Shown in pieces: positions 48,992-55,190 of a DNA stretch of 55,190 nt. The first letter of the stretch is position 1, and each line of letters starts with the position of its first letter. Both the position numbers and the translations under genes were made by a program. Source of the stretch: Bacteroidales bacterium (GTDB taxonomy: Bacteria; Bacteroidota; Bacteroidia; Bacteroidales; UBA12170); assembly GCA_021158405.1 (NCBI GenBank), contig JAGGUP010000147.1, forward strand, positions 1 through 55,190, in the 5' to 3' direction. The notes below the pieces were generated by a model. The model had not been told where the DNA came from and searched no databases. It saw only the letters and a program-made list of their open reading frames with translations.

Positions 48992-50261
48992 AAACTCTGC
49001 ACCAAAAATAAAAACAATAAAAGAAATTGCTTTACCTGCTATCAATAAATCGAACTTATCAAATGACATTCCGGTTTTCACTATTAATGTTGGCACCCAG
49101 GAAGTTGTAAAAATACAACTTGTTTTTAAAGCAGGCATTTGGTTTCAATCACAAGCGCTTGAGGCTTTCTTTACCGGGCAAATGTTAGAAGAAGGAAGCA
49201 CTAAATATACAGCTGCCGAAATAGCCGAGAAACTGGATGATTATGGCGCTTTTGTCCATAAAAAAATAAATAGAGATAATGCTTGTATCGACATTTTCAC
49301 CTTAAACAAACATCTGACATCTGTTTTAACAATCGTTGCGGATATGGTGAAAAACCCGAAATTTGGAGAAGCAGAATTAAACCGCCTTCTCGAACAAGAA
49401 AAACAAGAGTTTATTGTTCGTAAGCAAAAAGTAACATATATCGCACAAAAACAATTTTCGGCCTTGCTTTTTGGCGAAAATCATCCTTATGGATCTTCTG
49501 CAAAACTTGAAGATTATGAGTCGATTACTCCTGCCTTATTAAAAGAATTCCATCAAAAATATTATGGCAGTAAGAATTGTCGGATTTTTATTTCAGGAAA
49601 AGTAAACGAATCGACTCTGAATCTAGTCAATAAATATTTCGGTGAAGACGATTGGGGCTCAAATACGCTAGTCAAAACCCTTCCCGTTAATGCCAATTCC
49701 AGCACTAATTTAAAGCATTTTATTCCTAAAGAAAATGTTCTTCAATCAGCTATTCGGATGGGAAAAAGAAGCATTGGAAGAAATCATCCCGATTATTTTG
49801 CTTTAAGCGTAGTAACGACCTTGTTTGGTGGCTATTTTGGTTCCCGATTGATGAGTAATATCAGAGAGGACAAAGGCTATACTTATGGTATTTATGCGGG
49901 TATTTATCCACAAATTCAGGATAGCTCCTTTATTATTAGTAGTGAAGTTGGAGCCGATGTAGCACAGAAAGCGCTAGACGAAATTCGGTTTGAACTGAAG
50001 CGTTTACGAACTGAAAGTGTGAAAGAGGAAGAATTAAGTTTGGTGAAAAATTATATCTCCGGGACTTTTCTCAGAACATTAAATGGACCTTTTGCCTTAG
50101 GGGAAGTGATAAAATCACTTTACGAACACGGCTTGCCGGAAGATTTTTATCAGCAGTACTTAAATCAAATTCATAATGTTAGTCCTGAAGATATTAAAGG
50201 CATTGCCAATCAATACTTGCAAGAAGATCAAATGATAGAATTAGTCGTAGGGAAAAAGTAA
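48978..50261 (+). CDS. M16 family peptidase, non-catalytic partner subunit
   Basis: A 427-residue M16 paralogue in which the HxxEH site is lost: the aligned region reads FTGQMLEEGSTKY. Conserved structure is still clear in NREDKGYTYGIYAG-like text (NIREDKGYTYGIYAGIYP, about 294-311), which carries the substrate-binding Arg/Tyr loop of inactive subunits. It begins inside the last 14 bases of the catalytic subunit gene. It most likely pairs with that protein and shapes substrate binding. Confidence 0.92.
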   Translation: MQLNRNSAPKIKTIKEIALPAINKSNLSNDIPVFTINVGTQEVVKIQLVFKAGIWFQSQALEAFFTGQMLEEGSTKYTAAEIAEKLDDYGAFVHKKINRDNACIDIFTLNKHLTSVLTIVADMVKNPKFGEAELNRLLEQEKQEFIVRKQKVTYIAQKQFSALLFGENHPYGSSAKLEDYESITPALLKEFHQKYYGSKNCRIFISGKVNESTLNLVNKYFGEDDWGSNTLVKTLPVNANSSTNLKHFIPKENVLQSAIRMGKRSIGRNHPDYFALSVVTTLFGGYFGSRLMSNIREDKGYTYGIYAGIYPQIQDSSFIISSEVGADVAQKALDEIRFELKRLRTESVKEEELSLVKNYISGTFLRTLNGPFALGEVIKSLYEHGLPEDFYQQYLNQIHNVSPEDIKGIANQYLQEDQMIELVVGKK

Positions 50262-50288
50262 TTGTATAAAGTAGAATTCTTTGGTTTT

Positions 50289-50319
50289 GATTGCTTTATC
50301 AAAACGGAATTCCTACTTT
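50289..50319 (+). promoter_or_regulatory. promoter for glyA
   Basis: TTG (50289-50291), a 20-base spacer and TACTTTTG (50312-50319). It predicts a leader of about 60 bases before the glyA ATG at 50387. Confidence 0.55.
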
Positions 50320-50386
50320 TGTGATCTGTTTTTTCGATAAAAAATAGGATCATTAAGCTAATATAAAAACACAAAAAATATCCATT

Positions 50387-51667
50387 ATGTTAAGAGATAA
50401 GGAAATATTTGACCTGATTGCCAAAGAAAAACAACGTCAGATGCAAGGTCTTGAATTAATTGCTTCCGAAAACTTTGTTAGTGACGAAGTATTGCAAGCC
50501 ATGGGTTCTGTTTTAACCAATAAATATGCCGAGGGCTATCCCGGTAAACGTTATTACGGTGGATGCGAAATCGTTGATCAAACCGAACAATTAGCTATCG
50601 ATCGCGCCAAAGAATTATTCGCCTGTGATTATGCTAATGTTCAGCCTCATTCAGGAGCTCAGGCAAATATGGCCGTAATGCTAGCTTGTTTAAAACCAGG
50701 TGATACCTTTATGGGTCTAGATCTTTCGCACGGCGGACACCTTTCACACGGCAGCGCTGTTAACTCATCTGGGATTCTTTATAATGCTATTTCTTATGAA
50801 GTAACTGAAGAATCTGGTGAAGTGGATTATGATATGATGGAAGCGCGTGCTTTAGAAAGTAAACCAAAATTGATTATCGCCGGAGCTTCTGCTTATTCAC
50901 GCGATTGGGATTATGAACGTATGCGCGAGATAGCAGATAAAATTGGCGCTATTCTTTTTGCTGATATTTCTCATCCTTCCGGTTTAATTGCCAAAGGACT
51001 TTTAAATGATCCCCTTCCCTATTGCCATATCGTTACCACAACTACACATAAAACTTTACGCGGGCCACGCGGAGGATTGATTTTAATGGGTGAGGATTTT
51101 GAAAATCCTTGGGGAAAGAAAACACCTAAAGGAGCAACAAAAATGATGTCAGCTTTATTAAACTCTGCCGTTTTTCCAGGCATTCAAGGAGGTCCATTAG
51201 AGCATGTAATCGCTGCTAAAGCCGTTGCTTTTGGCGAAGCTTTGACCGATAATTATATGACTTATATCCTCCAGGTTCAAAAAAATGCAGAAGCTATGGC
51301 CGATGCTTTTATCGCTAAAGGATATCACGTAATTTCTGACGGTACAGATAATCACTTAATGCTAATCGATCTACGCTCTAAATTCCCTGAAATTACAGGA
51401 AAAGTAGTTGAGAATACTTTGGTTAAAGCCGATATAACAGTGAATAAAAATATGGTTCCTTTCGATAGCCGTTCTCCATTCCAAACTTCCGGTTTGCGTG
51501 TTGGAACTCCTGCTATTACCACTCGTGGTCTAAAAGAAGAACATATGCCAATAATCGTTGATTTAATTGATGAAGTTATTTCAAATATTGACAGTGAAGC
51601 TGTTCTGGAAAGCGTTAAAAAACGCGTGAATGAATTGATGAAGGATTTTCCTTTGTTTAAATGGTAA
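50387..51667 (+). CDS. glyA: serine hydroxymethyltransferase
   Basis: Converts serine and tetrahydrofolate to glycine and 5,10-methylene-THF with PLP. The 426 residues contain [24 protein letters not shown] (about 45-61), SGAQANMAV, the [13 protein letters not shown] segment (Bacteroidota variant of the usual DMAHIAG) and [14 protein letters not shown] with the PLP lysine K222. It is a single-gene unit with its own promoter, followed by a spacer filled by an inverted repeat. Confidence 0.97.
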   Translation: MLRDKEIFDLIAKEKQRQMQGLELIASENFVSDEVLQAMGSVLTNKYAEGYPGKRYYGGCEIVDQTEQLAIDRAKELFACDYANVQPHSGAQANMAVMLACLKPGDTFMGLDLSHGGHLSHGSAVNSSGILYNAISYEVTEESGEVDYDMMEARALESKPKLIIAGASAYSRDWDYERMREIADKIGAILFADISHPSGLIAKGLLNDPLPYCHIVTTTTHKTLRGPRGGLILMGEDFENPWGKKTPKGATKMMSALLNSAVFPGIQGGPLEHVIAAKAVAFGEALTDNYMTYILQVQKNAEAMADAFIAKGYHVISDGTDNHLMLIDLRSKFPEITGKVVENTLVKADITVNKNMVPFDSRSPFQTSGLRVGTPAITTRGLKEEHMPIIVDLIDEVISNIDSEAVLESVKKRVNELMKDFPLFKW

Positions 51668-51694
51668 TAGCATAGTAGTCACGGCAAATCTAAA

Positions 51695-51778
51695 TTAACC
51701 GCAATAAACGCAAAGCATTAAATATTTCGTATATATAAATAGCGTCCTTTGCGCTTACTTTGCGACCATTGCGGTTAA
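51695..51778. repeat. dispersed AACCGCAA-type spacer repeat, copy 2 (intact ends)
   Basis: An 84-base element with perfect 11-base inverted ends, TTAACCGCAAT (51695-51705) and ATTGCGGTTAA (51768-51778). Inside, CGCAAAGC and GCTTACTTTGCG give further pairing. It lies between glyA and the M28 gene and is the best-preserved copy in the window. Confidence 0.75.
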
Positions 51779-51821
51779 AAATAATAAATTCTATATGTAG
51801 TATTGATCTTAATGCAAAACT

Positions 51822-53186
51822 ATGAAAAACCTATTCAAACTTTTTTTACTCCTTCTTTTTCTACAAAACACAGCTTTTGCACAGGAGGAAAGTGCTACCA
51901 CAATCAAAAAAATATACGATAATGCCATAACCACTCACCAAGCCTATCATCAGCTTGGCCTTTTATGCGAAAAAGCCCCCGGTCGATTAATTGGCACTCC
52001 CAATTCATTTATTGCAGTAGATTTAATGAAGAAATATTTGGAAGATTTAGGTGCTGATACCGTTTTTTTGCAAGCTTTCTCTTCTCCTGCTTGGATCTGT
52101 CATTCGGCGTCAGCAACAATGAATGTAAACGGCAAAGAAATTCCACTGAAAATGGATGCTTTAGGCCCATCAGCATCTACGCCTAAAAAAGGCGTCAATG
52201 CCGAAATTATTGAGGTAATGAGTTTGGATGAAGTCCGTGTATTGGGTCGGGAAAAAATTGAAGGGAAGATCGTTTTTTATAACCGTTCAATGAATCCCAC
52301 GTATTATAATACTTTTCGCGCTTATTCAGAAGCTGTGGATCAGCGCACTGCCGGACCTGGTGTTGCGAAGGAATTTGGCGCTATTGCTTCTATCACACGT
52401 TCTGTAAATAATAATTTAGATGATTTTCCACATACAGGCACCTTTCATGCGGAAGGGGATAAAATTCCAGCCATTGCCGTTTCAACTAATGATGCTGAGA
52501 AATTAAGTGCAGCATTGAAAATCAATCCGCATTTAAAAGTAAATATTAAAGTGGATGCGGAAGATATTAGTACAAACACCTACAATCTGATTGCCGATTT
52601 AAAAGGAAGCGAAAAACCAGATGAATACATAGTAGTTGGTGGCCATTTAGATGCCTGGCACAATACTCAAGGCGCTCACGATGATGGAGTTGGTTGTTTG
52701 CAATCGACTGAAGTTTTGCGTATGTTTAAGGATCTTGGTTTACAAAATAAAAGAAGTATCCGTGTCATCTTGTTTATGGATGAAGAATTATACCAATCGG
52801 GTGGAAAAGCTTATGCCGATTTCACAAGAGAGAATAAAATCAAGAATTATTTTGCATTAGAATCGGATGCAGGTGGATTTACCCCCCGATTTTTCACTAT
52901 AGGAGCATCTAAAGAAATAGTATCCAAAATTCAAGAATATCAATATTTACTTCAACCTTATGGCCTTGAAAAAATTATTGCCGGTGGCGGCGGAGTAGAT
53001 ATTGGTCCTTTGAAAAAATTAGGAGTCCCTCTTGCCGGTTACCGTTCTGATTGGCAACGGTATTTCGATATGCATCATAGTGCAAATGATAAATTCGAAA
53101 ATGTCAATTTCCGCGAAATGCAATTGGGCAGTGCCGCTATGGCGAGTTTGATTTATTTAATTGATCAATTTGATTTGGCGGAGTAA
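51822..53186 (+). CDS. secreted M28 family metallopeptidase with PA insert
   Basis: A 454-residue exported aminopeptidase or carboxypeptidase Q-like enzyme. The signal peptide is residues 1-20 (hydrophobic FKLFLLLLFLQNTAFA, cleavage before QEES). A PA-like region (about 95-235) is inserted before the zinc domain. Zinc-site residues are visible in GGHLDAWHNTQGAHDDG (His and Asp), FMDEELYQSGG (Glu-Glu), LESDAGG (Asp) and HHSANDKFENV (His). It acts in the periplasm or outside the cell. It is a single gene with no clear TAxxTTTG box upstream. Confidence 0.92.
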   Translation: MKNLFKLFLLLLFLQNTAFAQEESATTIKKIYDNAITTHQAYHQLGLLCEKAPGRLIGTPNSFIAVDLMKKYLEDLGADTVFLQAFSSPAWICHSASATMNVNGKEIPLKMDALGPSASTPKKGVNAEIIEVMSLDEVRVLGREKIEGKIVFYNRSMNPTYYNTFRAYSEAVDQRTAGPGVAKEFGAIASITRSVNNNLDDFPHTGTFHAEGDKIPAIAVSTNDAEKLSAALKINPHLKVNIKVDAEDISTNTYNLIADLKGSEKPDEYIVVGGHLDAWHNTQGAHDDGVGCLQSTEVLRMFKDLGLQNKRSIRVILFMDEELYQSGGKAYADFTRENKIKNYFALESDAGGFTPRFFTIGASKEIVSKIQEYQYLLQPYGLEKIIAGGGGVDIGPLKKLGVPLAGYRSDWQRYFDMHHSANDKFENVNFREMQLGSAAMASLIYLIDQFDLAE

Positions 53187-53211
53187 GTCAAATTTACTTC
53201 CTGTTTTTTTC

Positions 53212-53313
53212 ACCACAAAGGCACAAAGGCACGAAGAAATAAATTACTCAAGAAAGAATAAATTTGTTTTCAAATAAGCGTATAAAAACTTTGTGACTCC
53301 GTGTCTCTGTGGT
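53212..53313. repeat. ACCACAAAG...CTCTGTGGT inverted-end spacer repeat
   Basis: The outer ends ACCACAAAG (53212-53220) and CTCTGTGGT (53305-53313) are complementary at 8 of 9 positions. Inner AAGGCAC words and CTTTGTGACTCCGTG complete a long imperfect fold. It is a separate family from the AACCGCAA repeats but similar in length, and lies between the convergent M28 and trxB genes. Confidence 0.6.
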
Positions 53314-53383
53314 AATTTTTATTTCACAATAGTCACCATAGATTTCACAAAGAAACTCAAGTAAATAGAACCCAATTTAAAAC

Positions 53384-53409
53384 GAAAAAGGCTGGATTTC
53401 TCCAGCCTT
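53384..53409 (-). terminator. rho-independent terminator of trxB
   Basis: AAGGCTGGA and TCCAGCCTT form a perfect nine-pair stem around a four-base loop at 53388-53409. On the minus strand it is followed by a short T-run. It lies 26 bases after the trxB stop. Confidence 0.8.
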
Positions 53410-53434
53410 CTCACAAATATATATTTCTTTAGTC

Positions 53435-54388
53435 TTATTCGTTTTCCCCAAGGAATCTTTCCGATTCGATAGCCGCCATACATCCTGAACCCGCAGCGGT
53501 AATGGCCTGACGATAAACCGTATCTTGAATATCACCTGCTGCAAATACACCGGGAATATTTGTCTTCGCGCTACCGGGAACGGTTTTAATGTATCCAACT
53601 TTATCTAAATCGAGCTGTCCTTTAAATAGATCACTATTTGGTTTGTGACCGATAGCCAGAAAAAATCCGGAGATATTTATTCGCTTTTCTTCGTTGGTTT
53701 TATTATTAATCAGGATAGCGCCATTTACAGCTTTATTAAAACCTGCTTTTTCGCCAACAATTTCTTTGGTGTTATGGTTCCACAAAATTTCAATTTTGGG
53801 ATTGTTCCTCACACGGTGTTGCATTGCTTTTGAAGCTCTTAACTCATCACGACGAACAATCATATACACTTTATTACACATGTTGGCAAGGTAAGCAGCC
53901 TCTTCACAGGCTGTATCTCCACCACCAACAACAGCTACATCCAATCCTTTATAAAAGAAGCCATCGCAAGTAGCACAAGCCGAAACTCCGCCGCCATTGT
54001 ATTCTTTCTCTGAATCTAAACCCAACCACATAGCAGAAGCACCAGTGGCAATAATCACCGTTTCTGCGACTATCGTTTTACCATCATCGGCTTTACAAGT
54101 AAACGGACGTTGTGAAAAATCAACATCAGTAATTTCTCCCCAACGTACATCAGCACCAAAACGTTTGGCTTGACGTTGCATATCTTCCATCATTTTCGGG
54201 CCTTCAGCACCATCAGGATAACCAGGGAAATTATCGACTTCGGTAGTAATTGTTAATTGTCCACCGGGTTGCATTCCTTGATACATTACTGGTTTTAAAT
54301 CTGCTCTTGCGGCATAAATTGCAGCAGTATAACCTGCGGGACCTGAGCCAATAATCAAGCTTTTTACATTTTCAACAGCTTCACTCAT
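53435..54388 (-). CDS. trxB: thioredoxin-disulfide reductase
   Basis: A flavoenzyme that reduces thioredoxin with NADPH. The 317 residues show the FAD loop IIGSGPAGYTAAIYAAR (12-28), PGGQLTITTEVDNFPG (41-56), the redox site CATCDG with C138 and C141, the NADPH loop VVGGGDTACEEA, and the C-terminal GVFAAGDIQDTVYRQAITAAGSGCMAA. It is a single unit with its own terminator. Together with trxA (38.5 kb) it provides the cytoplasmic thiol-reducing system. Confidence 0.97.
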   Translation of the reverse strand: MSEAVENVKSLIIGSGPAGYTAAIYAARADLKPVMYQGMQPGGQLTITTEVDNFPGYPDGAEGPKMMEDMQRQAKRFGADVRWGEITDVDFSQRPFTCKADDGKTIVAETVIIATGASAMWLGLDSEKEYNGGGVSACATCDGFFYKGLDVAVVGGGDTACEEAAYLANMCNKVYMIVRRDELRASKAMQHRVRNNPKIEILWNHNTKEIVGEKAGFNKAVNGAILINNKTNEEKRINISGFFLAIGHKPNSDLFKGQLDLDKVGYIKTVPGSAKTNIPGVFAAGDIQDTVYRQAITAAGSGCMAAIESERFLGENE

Positions 54389-54560
54389 TGTATATTATTT
54401 TTTATGTTTTTATCTTTAGTCTTGGTCTACTCAAAAATTATTCCAGAAGAATTCATCGCAATTTAGACCTGATTTTTATTTCATTTTAGTCGGTTTTAAT
54501 TGAAAACCTGACAGAATGGCGAAATATTAATCCAATCTATGGATTTTTATAGTGAAAAAA

Positions 54561-54640
54561 TAACCGCAATGGCGCTAAGAAAACGCTATGATCGCTATGC
54601 TCTAATCTGAATGATGAAAACTGCGACCTTTACGTTTAAG
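54561..54640. repeat. dispersed AACCGCAA-type spacer repeat, degenerate copy 3
   Basis: Opens TAACCGCAATGGCGCTAAG and ends ACTGCGACCTTTACGTTTA. The left end matches copies 1 and 2; the right end is decayed. It lies in the 287-base spacer between the phosphopantetheinyl transferase gene and trxB. Confidence 0.4.
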
Positions 54641-54675
54641 TTTATTTATTATTGAAAACTTTTTTACAAAATAAT

Positions 54676-55190
54676 TCACACCTTTAAGATATAATCGAAA
54701 TCAGAAATACTCAGTTCTTCCATCTTGGGCTTTGAGATGTATTTGCTACATAAATTACAAGCGTAGTCAGGGTGTACTTTATACGTTGTGAACTGATAGC
54801 CCATATCTTCAGACGAATAACGTAACCTGAAATCAGTATAGAATTTTTTAAAGGAGAAAGAACTGAGCGACATACTTATTCCTTTTCCAATCGCTTTCAT
54901 ATAACTTTCTTTAAGCGTCCATAGCTGATAGAAATAATCGATTTGTTTTTCAATTCCAGAATATGCAAATAAATCTTCCAATTCTTCTTTGGTAAAAAAG
55001 CGTTTGGCTACTTTTAAGCGATCCCCTTTATTTTTTTCTATATCTATTCCCACGGCACAATCAGAAAAAGCAACTACCACATAATCTCCCGAATGAGAAA
55101 TATTAAAATGTGCTTTTGGATAACCTTTTAAAAAAGGCTTTTCGTGTTCATTATAGTCAAATTCTATTTTCATAGGATTCAACTTCAATG
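54676..55190 (-). CDS. 4'-phosphopantetheinyl transferase (Sfp type), N-terminally cut by window edge
   Basis: Attaches the phosphopantetheine arm of CoA to a conserved serine of carrier proteins. About 171 codons are visible and the frame stays open to the right edge, so the first 50 to 70 residues are missing and no start can be given. Visible motifs are the HFNISHSGDYVVVAFSD block, VGIDIEKNKGDR with the Mg-binding Asp and Glu, FFTKEELEDLF, and WTLKESYMKAIGKGISMSL with the second Glu and catalytic Lys. The Sfp group often serves fatty acid or secondary-metabolite carriers; no partner cluster is in view. It is probably not the enzyme that primes citrate lyase ACP, which uses CitG/CitX. Confidence 0.92.
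   Translation of the reverse strand, partial: LKLNPMKIEFDYNEHEKPFLKGYPKAHFNISHSGDYVVVAFSDCAVGIDIEKNKGDRLKVAKRFFTKEELEDLFAYSGIEKQIDYFYQLWTLKESYMKAIGKGISMSLSSFSFKKFYTDFRLRYSSEDMGYQFTTYKVHPDYACNLCSKYISKPKMEELSISDFDYILKV

Noticed and set aside
54676-55190. Phosphopantetheinyl transferase as the primer of the CitD domain
   Set aside because: Citrate lyase ACP carries a phosphoribosyl-dephospho-CoA group added by CitG and CitX, which are unrelated to Sfp-type enzymes.

Overview
The window is a gene-dense, AT-rich chromosomal segment that I assign to the Bacteroidota, most likely an anaerobic, Bacteroidales-like lineage. The evidence is the promoter style (a TAxxTTTG box a short way upstream of many genes, with almost no Shine-Dalgarno sequences) together with family-typical proteins: DUF4296 lipoprotein, DUF2795 protein, an UpxY/NusG-like protein, the long form of urocanate hydratase, stand-alone MnmD and a SUI1-type factor. 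LpxH, KdsD/KpsF-type isomerase and LptB show an LPS-bearing diderm. A [FeFe]-hydrogenase, citrate lyase and rubrerythrin-like protein point to fermentative anaerobic metabolism. No rRNA, tRNA, CRISPR array, prophage or plasmid genes were seen.

Layout. 1-4.8 kb (minus): start of pyrH, then an operon of an iron-type alcohol dehydrogenase, a fused CitD-CitE citrate lyase subunit and CitF. 5-8.2 kb (plus): LTA-synthase-like membrane sulfatase-fold enzyme, diacylglycerol-kinase-like lipid kinase, SUI1 factor. 8.2-15.1 kb: DUF2795 protein, orphan WtpA-like lipoprotein, rubrerythrin-like protein, GAPDH, fumarase, ArsC-like protein, TSUP permease and an RluA-family enzyme whose 5' end looks frameshifted. 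15.5-16.4 kb: small mobile patch with a RAYT-type HUH transposase and a MITE-like element. 16.4-20.7 kb (minus): LOG-family hydrolase, P-loop kinase and dCMP deaminase, an unknown protein, urocanate hydratase. 21-22.7 kb (plus): crcB, DUF190, an unknown protein, acylphosphatase. 23-28 kb: MnmD, a 3'-5' exonuclease, then hydCBA encoding a trimeric NADH-linked [FeFe]-hydrogenase preceded by two Rex-like operators. 28.5-31.2 kb: rplM-rpsI-rpsB-tsf. 31.2-38.5 kb: hybrid histidine kinase, divergent dxs and dxr, rseP, lpxH. 38.5-44.3 kb: trxA, rsmE, DUF4296 lipoprotein, recQ, then kpsF-lptB. 44.3-55.2 kb: MFS transporter, WlbA-like dehydrogenase, UpxY-like protein, hotdog thioesterase, paired M16 proteases, glyA, M28 peptidase, trxB and a truncated phosphopantetheinyl transferase at the right edge.

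How it fits together. Citrate lyase splits citrate to acetate and oxaloacetate. Fumarase could carry oxaloacetate-derived malate to fumarate. GAPDH yields NADH that the hydrogenase can discharge as H2. The Rex-like sites on hydCBA would tie that outlet to the NADH/NAD+ ratio. HydB lacks its usual accessory iron-sulfur domains, so this enzyme may be a simple NADH-dependent rather than an electron-bifurcating hydrogenase. The spacers carry at least five kinds of short palindromic or inverted-repeat element, including two related palindromes whose arms differ by paired changes.

Most of the window is ordinary core genome. The observations I would check first are the tandem Rex-like operators with the stripped-down HydB, the CitD-CitE fusion, the crcB-DUF190-unknown operon and the palindrome family. 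I see no clearly new multi-gene system.
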